From: Micromonospora sp. WMMD1082 | GTDB taxonomy: Bacteria; Actinomycetota; Actinomycetes; Mycobacteriales; Micromonosporaceae | Assembly (NCBI RefSeq): GCF_029626175.1 | Contig: NZ_JARUBM010000002.1 | Span: forward strand, 4,729,001-4,793,000 | Reading direction: 5' to 3' | DNA: 64,000 bases | Translations under genes and position numbers: made by a program | In this document: positions 48,275 to 56,558 of the stretch, one piece after another | How positions within the stretch are numbered: the first letter of the stretch is position 1 | How the letters are laid out: every line of letters starts with the position of its first letter | The notes under the pieces: generated by a model | Databases searched by the model: none | What the model saw: the letters and a program-made list of their open reading frames with translations, nothing else | Told to the model about the DNA's origin: nothing

Positions 48275-48310
48275 ATACTGCTGCCTCAACTCCGGCCGAG
48301 GCAGCAGTAT
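48275..48310. repeat. 13-bp inverted repeat, related hairpin
   Basis: Arms ATACTGCTGCCTC and GAGGCAGCAGTAT, 10-nt loop, flanked on both sides by CAGGG. Upstream at 48253 is CCAAGATCTGCACAGTTT, related to the AGATCTTGGACAGTT core seen at 48080. Confidence 0.7.
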
Positions 48311-48474
48311 CAGGGAAGTTGCGCGGATCATGAACCCGGGCCGGGACCTTTGTCACCGGTGCGCTGTGGTGGGGTTCCCTCTACCAGTCAGATCTCGCTT
48401 CCGCATCTCAAGCGATGGGACCGTCGACAACCGTCAGAGCCGCGAACAGCGTGCCATCTGTCCGCGGGCGCTAG

Positions 48475-49917
48475 TACGGCAGCCGCCGTTCGGGACTATG
48501 GCTGGTGTTCGAGGTTGAGGCGTCGGGTGTAGTGGGCTTGGCGGGCTCGGGCTTGATGGCGGCGGCGCCAGTCTGACCAGCGCAGACGGTGGGTGAGGTC
48601 GCGGATCGGGCGGAGTACGAGGGTGTTGATCAGTCGGCGGGTCTCGTTGACGGTCAGCTTGATCAGCCCTGTGTCGGTGGAGTCGTCGTCGGCGTCGGCG
48701 GCGCAGATCGCCAGGACGGCGAGGGCGGCCAGGGCGAGGGTGGTGAAGCGGTGCCAGGAGTCCCAGCGGCGGACCTGGTGCTGGTCGAGGCCGACCTGGC
48801 CCTTGGCGGCCTGGAAGCTTTCCTCGACCGTCCAGCGGATGCCCGCGACCCGCACGAGTCGGGCAAGGGTGGCTTGTTGCGGGGTCCAGCAGCGGTAGAA
48901 GGCCAGCTCGCCGGTGGTGGTGTTGCGGCGGATCAGGAGGCTGTGGTGGCCGCCGTCGTCGGGGTCGGCATCGGTGCAGACGTCGTTGAGCCAGGCCCAG
49001 TCGTAGAAACGCGGGCCCTTGGATCCGGCGCCTGCGCTGCGGCGCTGCCACGCCGAGGCCGGTAGGTCGACGGCGACCCGATCAGCCCGCACCCGGGTCT
49101 TGCCACCGTCGAGAGGGACCAGGTGGCTGCGGGACACGGCCAGGACATAGCCCAGGCGGTGTTCGCGCAGGTGAGTGCGGAAGACGCTGCTGTTGCCGTA
49201 GGCCTCGTCCGCAGCCGCCCACCCGACGGGAACGCCGGCGTCGACCGCAGCGGTGATCATGTCGGCGGCCAGCTCGGACTTCGTGGCGAAGGCAACCTCG
49301 TCGGGAACCCCAGCGGCCTGGCATCTGTCCCGGTCATCGGTCCACGACACCGGCAGGTAGACCCGGCGGTCGATCAGCGTGTGCCCATGCCGGCTGGCAT
49401 AGCCGCAGAACACCCCTACCTGCGCGTTCTCGATCCTGCCGGCAGTGCCGGTGTACTGGCGTTGCACCCCGACCGAATGCGTGCCCTTCTTCAGGTCCCC
49501 GGTCTCGTCGACAACCAGCACGCCGTCCGAGTCACCGAACCGGGCCACGACCACGTCGCGCAGATCGTCGCGGACAGCGTCGGCGTCCCACACCGCCCGA
49601 TACAACAACCTCTGCATCGCGTCCGGCCGGGCATGCCCGGCCCGCTCCGCCAACTGCCAGCACGTCTTGACCTCAATGTCGGCCAGCAGCCCACTCACGA
49701 ACGCCGTAGCCGTGCGCCGCGGCTCGACCCGCCCGAACCGTCCCGCGAACGCATCACACACCCCGGCCAGAACCTGCCGCCACCGGGCAGGGTTTACGCT
49801 GTGGCACGCGGCCACCGCCAGATCTGAAGTTATGTCCACAGCAGACAGACGATCACGCGGTGGCCGCACCTCGCCTACCAGGCCCCACCAGCGACATCTC
49901 AAACGGCGGCTGCCGTA
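48475..49917 (-). mobile_element. IS701-family insertion sequence with CTAG target duplication
   Basis: Terminal inverted repeats TACGGCAGCCGCCGTT (48475-48490) and its exact complement (49902-49917) bound a 1443-bp element carrying one transposase gene. CTAG is present directly outside both ends (48471-48474 and 49918-49921), matching the 4-bp YTAR target duplication typical of IS701. The intact ends, duplication and open transposase frame suggest a recent, possibly active insertion. Confidence 0.92.
48496..49839 (-). CDS. IS701-type transposase
   Basis: About 447-residue DDE transposase. Catalytic residues are in VLVVDETGDLKKGTHSVGVQ (first Asp), VGWAAADEAYGNSSVFRT (second Asp) and IRWTVEESFQAAKGQVGLDQ (Glu). 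The C-terminus ends just inside the left inverted repeat. GTG at 49839 (VDITSDLAVA) is the likely start; an alternative TTG at 49902 would begin inside the right inverted repeat. No frameshift or stop interrupts the frame. Confidence 0.85.
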   Translation of the reverse strand: MDITSDLAVAACHSVNPARWRQVLAGVCDAFAGRFGRVEPRRTATAFVSGLLADIEVKTCWQLAERAGHARPDAMQRLLYRAVWDADAVRDDLRDVVVARFGDSDGVLVVDETGDLKKGTHSVGVQRQYTGTAGRIENAQVGVFCGYASRHGHTLIDRRVYLPVSWTDDRDRCQAAGVPDEVAFATKSELAADMITAAVDAGVPVGWAAADEAYGNSSVFRTHLREHRLGYVLAVSRSHLVPLDGGKTRVRADRVAVDLPASAWQRRSAGAGSKGPRFYDWAWLNDVCTDADPDDGGHHSLLIRRNTTTGELAFYRCWTPQQATLARLVRVAGIRWTVEESFQAAKGQVGLDQHQVRRWDSWHRFTTLALAALAVLAICAADADDDSTDTGLIKLTVNETRRLINTLVLRPIRDLTHRLRWSDWRRRHQARARQAHYTRRLNLEHQP

Positions 49918-50202
49918 CTAGGCGGCGAGGCCGAGCATTTCGCCGGCTCGCACGTTGAATCGTTGGACCTCGTGGAGATTGCCGTACGGCTTCATGCGCC
50001 GTTGCAGGTCGCGTACGGTCTCGACGGCCCGTGACGAGTTGACCGAGGCGGCCAGGGCCACGACGCGCGCTGCTCGCGAGGCGGCAGCTTCGACGTTGGC
50101 CCGTTCGAGATCGGCGATCGACAGCGCAGCCTCGCTGAGAGCACCACGCCGAGCGCGCCCCTGACGGCGGGCACCGGTGGCGGACTCCTCGGCGAATCGC
50201 AT
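49918..50202 (-). pseudogene. C-terminal remnant of an XRE/TPR-type regulator
   Basis: 94-codon frame ending ...RAVETVRDLQRRMKPYGNLH then EVQRFNVRAGEMLGLAA, the typical C-terminal tail of actinobacterial helix-turn-helix/TPR regulators. The N-terminal HTH is missing, a TAA precedes the frame by seven codons, and the ATG lacks a ribosome site. The IS element inserted exactly at its TAG stop, which lies in the CTAG target, so the insertion itself did not cause the truncation. Function is presumed lost. Confidence 0.5.
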
Positions 50203-50347
50203 GCTGGCTGTGCGCGCCGAGGATTAACGGCTGGCGATGACGTCAGACCCGAGCTGTAGCGGCGCCGTGTACCGTCCAAACTGGGCCTGTGGGGGTGGTG
50301 GCCGTTGACCACCATCCCGATCCTCGATCTGGAGGTGGACCGTTGCC

Positions 50348-51538
50348 ATGATCAAGAAGGCGGACACCATAGGTGCGCGGGTCCGGTACTGGCGGATACG
50401 CCGGGGTGGGATGACGCAGGCCGTCCTCGCCGGCCTTACCGGCGTGAGTCAGTCGTACGTCTCGCAGATCGAGTCGGGGCGGAAGACGATCGACCGCCGC
50501 TCCACACTGGTCGCGCTTGCTGCGGCACTTCAGGTCACGGTGGCCGACTTGCTAGGCCAGGGCACGGAGCCTGGCGATCCGGCCCGCGAGAGCGCCGCCG
50601 AGTGCGTGCCGGCGATCTGGTCGGCTCTGATCGAGATTGAGGACGGCGAGCGTCGTTCGCCGACGCGAACGGCGGAGCAGTTGGTCGCGGAAATCGATCG
50701 AAGCGATCAACTCCGCATGATCTGCAACTATCCGGCGATGGCCGCGTCGCTCCCGAGATTGCTGGTCGAGGCCGCTGCCGTCGGCGGTCCGGCATTCGCT
50801 CGGGTGGCATACCAAGCTGCGACGTGCCTGCGGCATCTCGGATATCGGCATCTTGCCCTCAATGCGGCTCGAGTGGCCGTGTCGGCCGCCGAGCAGGTGG
50901 AAGATCCGGCCTGGATGGCGGCCTCCCGGTTCGCGTATGTGCAGAGTCTGCCGATCGAGGCCGCGTCGCTTGCCGCCAAGGCTGCTGACCGGTCGCTGAT
51001 CGAGTTGCAGTCCGACGCCGCCGACGTGCGGGTACGGCAGATGCTCGGCCAGCTACACCTCTCGGCGGCACTGACCTCAACTGTGGAGGGCCGCACGGAT
51101 GTAGCTCGTGACCATCTGGCCGAGGCCACCCGGGAAGCATCGAGCCTTGGAGACCCGGTGGACGGGGGAGGCTTCAACGGTTGCGGGTTCGGGCCGACCA
51201 ACGTCGGGCTCTGGAAGATGTCCATTGCCGCAGAACAGGGCGAGATGGGCAGGGTGATTGAGCTGTCGCGGACGATACGCCCCAGGGTGCTGGCGGCAGC
51301 GAATCGTCAGATGGCCTATTGGCTGGACCTTGGCCGATCGTTGGCGGATAGCGGTCGTCGGGACGCGGAGGCGCTCGGCGCATTCGTGCAGGCCGAGCGA
51401 GTCGCGCCCACACCGTTCGCATTGAACCCCCTCGCGCGGGACGCGGTCGTGACCCTCGCTCAACGGGCGAGACGGCGGGCTATTTCGGACGACCTGCGGC
51501 GGATCGCTGGCCGAATGGGCATCAGTCTGGCTGCATAA
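50348..51538 (+). CDS. XRE-family regulator with TPR-like C-terminal domain
   Basis: 396-residue protein. The N-terminal Cro/CI-type HTH (about residues 7-66) includes GGMTQAVLAGLTGVSQSYVS and QIESGRKTIDRRSTLVALA. The rest is helical, with repeated A-x2-A and LGDP/LGYRH blocks consistent with tetratricopeptide-like repeats. Its base composition and codon use are less GC-biased than the neighbours, hinting at recent transfer. It lies near the IS and the remnant of a related gene. Ligand and targets are unknown. Confidence 0.8.
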   Translation: MIKKADTIGARVRYWRIRRGGMTQAVLAGLTGVSQSYVSQIESGRKTIDRRSTLVALAAALQVTVADLLGQGTEPGDPARESAAECVPAIWSALIEIEDGERRSPTRTAEQLVAEIDRSDQLRMICNYPAMAASLPRLLVEAAAVGGPAFARVAYQAATCLRHLGYRHLALNAARVAVSAAEQVEDPAWMAASRFAYVQSLPIEAASLAAKAADRSLIELQSDAADVRVRQMLGQLHLSAALTSTVEGRTDVARDHLAEATREASSLGDPVDGGGFNGCGFGPTNVGLWKMSIAAEQGEMGRVIELSRTIRPRVLAAANRQMAYWLDLGRSLADSGRRDAEALGAFVQAERVAPTPFALNPLARDAVVTLAQRARRRAISDDLRRIAGRMGISLAA

Positions 51539-51668
51539 CTGGCGGTAATCGAACCATCACCTTCTCGCCCTACTGTCCGGTTCGGGGGCGGTTGCCTCCT
51601 CCGGCTTGGTGAGACGATGGTCAGCCCCTCCTGGCACGCTCTCCACAGCCGCTATCGGTGGAGGCGGG

Positions 51669-51842
51669 ATGAGCGGGCAGGACGACGCCGGGGCGGGCAG
51701 CCCGGGTGAGCAAGCCGAGGCGACGGAGCGGGAGGCTGCGCGGCGGCGGATTCTGGCGCAGGCCGAGGCGGAGCGGATTCCGGTGGAGGAGACCACGAGG
51801 GCGGTACCGGACCGGCGGTGGCGGCATGACCAGCAGGGGTGA
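51669..51842 (+). CDS. Small hypothetical protein upstream of XRE regulator
   Basis: 57 residues, charged and helical (GEQAEATEREAARRRILAQA). ATG at 51669 follows GGTGGAGGCGGG. The C-terminus overlaps the start of the next gene by 17 bp, implying co-translation. No family recognised. Confidence 0.45.
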   Translation: MSGQDDAGAGSPGEQAEATEREAARRRILAQAEAERIPVEETTRAVPDRRWRHDQQG

Positions 51843-53169
51843 GCTGCCGATCGGGCGGCGGGTGGCGCAGTGGCGGGCGCGGCGGCGGATGACCCAGCAG
51901 GCGCTTGCGGATCGGCTGGGCAAGTCGAAGAGCTGGGTCGACAAGGTGGAGCGGGGTGCCCGCCGATTGGACAAGTTCTCGGTGATCCAGCAGATCGCCG
52001 AGGTGCTGCGGGTGGACCCGGCGGTGCTGCTCGGCCAGCAGTCACCGGCACCGGCCGGTGGGTCAGCGCGGGACGGCCTCGACGGAGTGCGGGCGGCGAT
52101 GGCCGGGGTGTTTCGGGCGTCGGAGCGTCCGGTGGGGTTGGGCGAGCTTCGTCGGCACGTCGGGCATGCCTGGCTGACGTACCAGCATGCGCGGTATCCG
52201 CAGGTGGTGCGGGCGCTGCCGGGGATGTTGGACGCGGCGCAAGGGCTCTCGGCAGCCGCGCCGCCGTTGCTGGTGCAGGTGTACCGGATCGCGTCCTCGG
52301 TGCTGGTGAAGCTGGGGGAGGCGGATCTCGCCTGGCTGGCCGCCGATCGGGCCGTGGCGGCGGCGGGTGGCGATCGGGTGTTGGCGGGTACGGCTGCCGT
52401 CTCGATCGGGTCGGCGTTGCGGGCGGCGGGCCGGGAGCGGTTGGCGTTGGCGGCGACGGTCGCCGCCGCTGGGCGGCTCGTGCCGGTCCCGGGCGGAACA
52501 GCGAGGCCGGTGGGTCCGAGCGGGAGGCCGGTGGGTCTGGGCGGGAGGCCGGTGGGCCTGGGCGGGAGGGCGGTGGGCCCGAGCGGGAGGGTGAGGCTGG
52601 GCGGGGTGGGGCTGAGTGGGAGGGCGCCGGGTGGGACGGTGGGGCTGGGCGGGACGGTGGGGTCGGGTGGGCTGTTGGAGGAGTCGGCGGTGGGCGGGAC
52701 GCTGTTGCTTCAGGCGGCCTTTGCTGCCGCGACGTGTGGCGAGGTCGGCCAGGCCGGGGTGCTGCTTGACCGGGCCGCCGAGGTCGCGCAGGGATTCGAC
52801 GCGGGGGAGGACCCGCACCGGACGTGTTTCGGATCCGTGGTCGTGGAGTTGGCGCGGGTGGTGGTGGCCGTCGAGGGTGGTGACGCGGTGGAGGCGGTGT
52901 GTCGGCACGAGGTGGTGATGCGGCGGGACGGGTGGCGGCGGTTGCCGGCCGAGTATCGGGGTGCGTATCTGATGGACGCCGCGCGGGCGTACCTGCTGGC
53001 CGGTGACCTGGCGGGGGCAGGGCGGATGCTGGTCGCAGCCGACAGTGTGGCACCGGCCGAGGTCCGGTCGCGTCCGTCGGCGCGTACTCTCCTCGCCGAG
53101 ATCGCCCGGGGGCGACCCGCACCGGCCGGCGTCGCCCGCCTGGCCACCCTCGTCGGCCTCACTCGATGA
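51826..53169 (+). CDS. XRE-family regulator with TPR-like domain and Gly-rich heptad insertion
   Basis: 447-residue regulator. HTH at about residues 10-65 (GRRVAQWRARRRMTQQALAD, RLGKSKSWVDKVERGARRLD), then helical repeats (RASERPVGLGELRRHVGHAW, YQHARYPQVVRALPGMLDAA). Around residues 222-285 is a Gly/Pro/Val/Arg-rich insertion built of seven-residue units (RPVGLGG-like), encoded by a 21-bp minisatellite; helical repeats resume at TLLLQAAFAAATCGE. ATG at 51826 overlaps the small upstream gene. Targets unknown; other members of this class often respond to developmental or host-specific signals. Confidence 0.78.
   Translation: MTSRGELPIGRRVAQWRARRRMTQQALADRLGKSKSWVDKVERGARRLDKFSVIQQIAEVLRVDPAVLLGQQSPAPAGGSARDGLDGVRAAMAGVFRASERPVGLGELRRHVGHAWLTYQHARYPQVVRALPGMLDAAQGLSAAAPPLLVQVYRIASSVLVKLGEADLAWLAADRAVAAAGGDRVLAGTAAVSIGSALRAAGRERLALAATVAAAGRLVPVPGGTARPVGPSGRPVGLGGRPVGLGGRAVGPSGRVRLGGVGLSGRAPGGTVGLGGTVGSGGLLEESAVGGTLLLQAAFAAATCGEVGQAGVLLDRAAEVAQGFDAGEDPHRTCFGSVVVELARVVVAVEGGDAVEAVCRHEVVMRRDGWRRLPAEYRGAYLMDAARAYLLAGDLAGAGRMLVAADSVAPAEVRSRPSARTLLAEIARGRPAPAGVARLATLVGLTR
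52500..52680 (+). repeat. 21-bp minisatellite inside the XRE regulator gene
   Basis: Degenerate tandem units of the form GGTGGGTCTGGGCGGGAGGC, best preserved at 52509-52585 and decaying downstream. The 21-bp period keeps the reading frame. Confidence 0.8.
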
Positions 53170-53189
53170 GCGGTGGTCAGTCCCTTCGG

Positions 53190-53243
53190 GGTGTTTGGGT
53201 GCGTTTCTTGCTGCCAGGGCAGCAAGAAACGCACCCAAACACC
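53190..53243. repeat. 26-bp perfect palindrome with 2-nt loop
   Basis: Left arm begins GGTGTTTGGGTGCGTTTC at 53190 and its exact complement ends at 53243; the loop is AG (53216-53217). It follows the XRE gene by 20 bp and could end its transcript, though there is no T-tract. Near-perfect arms indicate a recent or maintained element. Confidence 0.85.
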
Positions 53244-53530
53244 GATGCCGTGCCAGGAGGCGGCGGGCAGCTCGATCCCGGATCGAGCGTGATCATGGAA
53301 GGTGTCGACCAGCCACGAGCCGGCGATGGTGGCCGGGTACGGGTCGGCGGGCAACCCGGCGGCGGTGCCGTCGTAGACCTCGATCAGGCGGAGCCAGGCC
53401 GTGGTCGGCAGGTTGTCGTGCACCTGTGCCACCCACTGGATGTGGTCGCTGTCGACCATCTTCGGCAGCAGGACCAGCGCCGCCAGGGCGGCGGCGACAG
53501 CGGCCGGGGTGTACCGGATCAGGCGCGGAG
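53244..53530 (-). pseudogene. Probable fragment of an unrecognised gene
   Basis: A minus-strand frame with protein-like composition (LIRYTPAAVAAALAALVLLP then MVDSDHIQWVAQVHDNLPTT) begins after a stop near 53535 and runs to the palindrome, beyond which it reads antisense into the XRE gene. It looks like an N-terminal membrane segment plus a soluble part whose 3' end was replaced by the repeat. No start codon with a ribosome site is seen except a possible ATG at 53459. Family not recognised. Confidence 0.3.
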
Positions 53531-53558
53531 ATAGCCGAGCAGCTCGTGATCAGCGTGG

Positions 53559-54251
53559 TCACCGTTCGGCGCGCCACCAGCGGGTGAGCAGCACGGCGGC
53601 GGCGATGAAGCCGAGGGCGGCGGGGGCGGCGGCGAACCAGTTGATCTCGCCGGGGGAGGTGACGGCGGCGCCGACCGCGGCGTAGCCGAACGCCGTCGGG
53701 GCGGAGGCGATCACGCTGCCGACGAGGAACGGCAGCACCCGTGCGCCGGTGGTGCCGTAGCCGTAGCTGACCAGGCCGAAACCGGAGATCGGCAGCAGCC
53801 GTACGGTGATCACCCCGAGGACGCTCTGCCGGGTGAACCAGCGGTCGAGGCGGGCCAGCCGGCCCCGGACGCGTTCGGCGACGAACTCCCGGCCGAGCAG
53901 CCGACCCACGGTGAAGCCGATCGCCGCCGCGAGCAGCGCCGCGCCCAGCGCGTAGAGGGCGCCCGGCAGCGCGCCGAAGATCGCTCCGGCGGCGAGCGTG
54001 ATGAAGGTACGGGGGACCAGTGCCACCAGCAGCAGCGCCCCGCCGAGGACGCCGGCGACCGGGGCGAGGTCACCCAGCCGGTCGCCGAACTGCGGCAGCG
54101 CCGTCGGGTCGGGGCGCGGCACCAGCAGCAGCGTGATCCCGAAGCCGGCGAGCAGGAGCAGCAGCAGCCCGAACCGGACGGCCGACGGCCGGGCGGTGAC
54201 CGGGTACGCCGATCGCCAGAAGGCCAGCAGCCGCCGGAGGGCGGGGATCAT
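53559..54251 (-). CDS. TVP38/TMEM64 (DedA-like) membrane protein
   Basis: 230-residue SNARE-associated/DedA-superfamily membrane protein with about five spans. The family core includes VPRTFITLAAGAIFGALPGA, GFTVGRLLGREFV and ITVRLLPISGFGLVSYGYG (amphipathic G-x-R-x-x-P region). DedA relatives are lipid scramblases or transporters. ATG overlaps the gatD stop (ATGA), so it is coupled to the lipid II amidation genes, possibly linking it to undecaprenyl-lipid recycling; this is inference. Confidence 0.85.
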   Translation of the reverse strand: MIPALRRLLAFWRSAYPVTARPSAVRFGLLLLLLAGFGITLLLVPRPDPTALPQFGDRLGDLAPVAGVLGGALLLVALVPRTFITLAAGAIFGALPGALYALGAALLAAAIGFTVGRLLGREFVAERVRGRLARLDRWFTRQSVLGVITVRLLPISGFGLVSYGYGTTGARVLPFLVGSVIASAPTAFGYAAVGAAVTSPGEINWFAAAPAALGFIAAAVLLTRWWRAER

Positions 54252-54967
54252 GGTCGGGCGGTGGCCACCGCGGTCCGGCGTTCGGCCCGCAGCCGGTCGG
54301 CCCAGGTGTCGTCGAGCGGCGGGAGCTGCTGGGCGCCGGTGGCCCAGCGCAGCAGCAGGTCGGCCAGGGCCGGGTTGCGGGCCAGCGCCGGGCCGTGCGA
54401 ATACGTGCCGAGCAGTTTGCCCCGCCAGGCGCCCTCGGTGGTGCCGTCGTTGCCGACGCCGGTGGTGATCCGCGCCAGCGGGGAGACCCCGGGGCCGAGG
54501 TGGGTCCGGCCGCCATGGTTCTCGAAGCCGGTCAGCGGCGGCAGGCCGAGGCGGGCGTCGATGTCGCCGGCCAGCTCGCCGACGGCCCGGCTGGGCCCCC
54601 GGTCGGAGGAGAGGTCGAGCAGTTCCAGGCCCTGGTACTGGGTGCCCTTGGCGAAGAAGGAGGTGCCCAGCAACTGGTAGCCGGCGCAGACGCCGAACAC
54701 CACCGAGCCCTGGGCCACCGCCCGGTGCAGGCCGCCGTCGGCGAGCAGCCGTTGCGCGCCGAGCGCCTGCGGGCCGTCCTCGCCGCCGCCGATCAGGTAG
54801 ATGTCGGCGGTGGTGGGCAACTGCTGGTCGGAGCGGACCTCCAGCACCTCGACCGGGAACCCGCGCTGCTGGGCCCGGCGGGCCAGGATCAGGGCATTGC
54901 CCCGGTCGCCGTAGGTGGACAGCAGGTCCGGGTAGATCCAGACGATGCGCAGGGTCTCAGTTGACAC
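54248..54967 (-). CDS. gatD: Lipid II isoglutaminyl synthase, glutaminase subunit GatD
   Basis: 239-residue CobB/CobQ-like glutamine amidotransferase. LRIVWIYPDLLSTYGDRGNA at the N-terminus is typical of GatD, followed by the catalytic Cys in FGVCAGYQLLG and the catalytic His in GTYSHGPALARN. With MurT it amidates the alpha-carboxyl of D-Glu in lipid II, needed for cross-linking and antibiotic/lysozyme tolerance. GTG at 54967 lies inside the end of murT (11-bp overlap), as expected for an obligate complex. Confidence 0.92.
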   Translation of the reverse strand: MSTETLRIVWIYPDLLSTYGDRGNALILARRAQQRGFPVEVLEVRSDQQLPTTADIYLIGGGEDGPQALGAQRLLADGGLHRAVAQGSVVFGVCAGYQLLGTSFFAKGTQYQGLELLDLSSDRGPSRAVGELAGDIDARLGLPPLTGFENHGGRTHLGPGVSPLARITTGVGNDGTTEGAWRGKLLGTYSHGPALARNPALADLLLRWATGAQQLPPLDDTWADRLRAERRTAVATARP

Positions 54968-56219
54968 GGTCCAACTCCGCTCGGATGTCCTGGAACGCGG
55001 TGTAGTTCGCGATGACCTCCAGCCGCCCCGGTGGCACCGCGCGGACGGCGTCGTCGAAGGTGCGGACGTACTGGAAGGGCACGTCGTTGACCTCCAGCCG
55101 GACGGCCAGGTCGTACGCCCGGTCGCCGGTGATGAGCACCAGGCGCCCGCGCAGCGGCGCGAAGTCCACGTCGAAGAGCCAGGAGGTGTCCAACCCGTCG
55201 GGGTCGCGGGCGTTGATGGACAGCAGGGTCGGCGCCTCGTCGGCCATGTCGAACGCCTCCAGCCAGCTGGCCGGGTTCTTCGCCAGCAACAGCCGGACGG
55301 TGCGCCCCTCCCGCACCACCTGGGCGTAGCGCCCGGCCACCGAGGTGACGTCGCCGAGCCGGGGGACCGCGTCGAACGGGCGTACGCCGAACTCGGCGGC
55401 GACCGCGAGGGCGGTGGCCGCGTTGCCGACGTTGACCTTGCCCGGCAGCTGGAGCTTGACCTTGTACCAGGCGCCGGTCGGGTCGACGACGCCCTCCTCG
55501 TCCACGGTCCACTGCGGCTCCGGCCGGCGCAGCGGGCAGCCCGTGCACCACCACTGCTCGCCGGAGCGCTGGATGGTCGAGCCGCACTCGGGGCAGACCC
55601 AGGAGTCGTCGTGCCACCGTTGCCCGGCGGAGAACCAGGTGACGTGCGGCGGGGTGATCCGGTGGTCGTGGGTGGCCGGCGGGGTGGCCGACCAGACCAC
55701 CATCGGGTCGTCGGCGTTGGCGACGACGCGGATGTCGGGGTGGCGGGCCAGCGCCGCGCGCCAGAGCTGCGCCATCATGGCGACCTCCTTGGCCCGGTCC
55801 AACTGGTCGCGGGAGAGGTTGAGCAGCGCCACCACGTGTGGCTCGGTCGCCTCGATCACCTGGGCGAGGTAGTGCTCGTCGACCTCCAGCACGGCGTACG
55901 GGGTGCTGCCCGCCTTGGCCAGCGCGGAGGTGTGCCCGGTGGGCATGTTGGCGCCGAACGAGTTGGTGGCGACCCGGCCGAGCACCCCGACGGCCGCGGC
56001 GGCCAGCCGGGTGGTCGTGGTCTTGCCGTTGGTGCCGGAGATCAGCGCGATGGCCCGCCCGGCGGAGAGGTGGGCGAGCAGTTCCGGGTCGATCTTGAGG
56101 CCGAGCCAGCCACCGATCACCGAGCCGTCGCCACGGCCCGCCGCCCGCGACAACGCCGCGGCGGTCCGTGACACGGAGCTGGCCACCTTCGCCCGCAGGG
56201 GCATCTTCGCGTCCGTCAC
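54957..56219 (-). CDS. murT: Lipid II isoglutaminyl synthase, Mur-ligase subunit MurT
   Basis: 420-residue Mur-ligase homologue. P-loop ALISGTNGKTTTTRLAAAA, VLEVDEHYLAQVIEATEPHV, NLSRDQLDRAKEV, and a MurT-specific four-cysteine zinc ribbon (WVCPECGSTIQRSGEQWWC then TGC) inside the central domain. A DUF1727 C-terminal domain follows. It forms isoglutamine on lipid II with GatD. GTG at 56219 (VTDAKMPLR). It is divergent from mraZ across 339 bp that includes the mraZ promoter. Confidence 0.93.
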   Translation of the reverse strand: MTDAKMPLRAKVASSVSRTAAALSRAAGRGDGSVIGGWLGLKIDPELLAHLSAGRAIALISGTNGKTTTTRLAAAAVGVLGRVATNSFGANMPTGHTSALAKAGSTPYAVLEVDEHYLAQVIEATEPHVVALLNLSRDQLDRAKEVAMMAQLWRAALARHPDIRVVANADDPMVVWSATPPATHDHRITPPHVTWFSAGQRWHDDSWVCPECGSTIQRSGEQWWCTGCPLRRPEPQWTVDEEGVVDPTGAWYKVKLQLPGKVNVGNAATALAVAAEFGVRPFDAVPRLGDVTSVAGRYAQVVREGRTVRLLLAKNPASWLEAFDMADEAPTLLSINARDPDGLDTSWLFDVDFAPLRGRLVLITGDRAYDLAVRLEVNDVPFQYVRTFDDAVRAVPPGRLEVIANYTAFQDIRAELDRVN

Positions 56220-56558
56220 GCGAGCGAGGTTACCGGACCAGGAGACCCGGGAGATCGCCGCCGACGACGATCCGTCCGGACCGGCTTACCGGCCGACCGG
56301 GCCGCCGGCGCTCGTTCGGATGGAGTCGATCTATGTCGGATAGCGGACGCGCCCCAGCGCGGGCCGCGGCCCTCCACTCCGCTCCACCCCGACTGACGTG
56401 CGGTTTTGCCCTTCAGTTCGGCGCGCCACGCGGTCGAATCTGGTTGCGAGTGGAGGGAAGTGGAGTAGAGTGGGGCGCATTGGTGAGGCCGGGAGGGCCC
56501 ACCGGCCCGGGGGGTCAGCGGCGCGCGAACGCCGCTCAAGGGCGAGGGGGTTGGGCCG
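56220..56558. other. Divergent region between murT and mraZ
   Basis: 339 bp. The right half contains the mraZ promoter and MraZ boxes (56444-56479). The left half must hold the murT promoter, but no clear hexamer pair was picked out. Confidence 0.5.
56444..56479 (+). promoter_or_regulatory. mraZ promoter with MraZ-box direct repeats
   Basis: -35 TTGCGA (56444-56449) and -10 TAGAGT (56466-56471), 16 bp apart. Overlying them are 10-bp-spaced direct repeats GTGGAGGGAA, GTGGAGTAGA and GTGGGGCGCA (56450-56479), and a looser TTGGTGAGGC (56480-56489). MraZ binds TGGGN-type repeats at 10-bp spacing to repress the dcw operon, so autoregulation is expected. Confidence 0.8.

Larger units (their letters stand above)
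48039..48470. other. Gene-free region after leuS with palindromic repeats
   Basis: 432 bp between leuS and the IS element. It carries hairpins at 48083-48132 and 48275-48310 and nothing else recognisable. The frame running from leuS into 48532 is a shadow. Confidence 0.5.

Noticed and set aside
48039..48532. Coding frame running from within leuS into the post-leuS region
   Set aside because: It is in a different frame from leuS and runs through two hairpin repeats without recognisable protein features.
51557..53122. A Pro/Arg-rich minus-strand frame of 521 codons
   Set aside because: Antisense to the XRE regulator and its Gly-rich minisatellite, which produces the Pro-rich translation.
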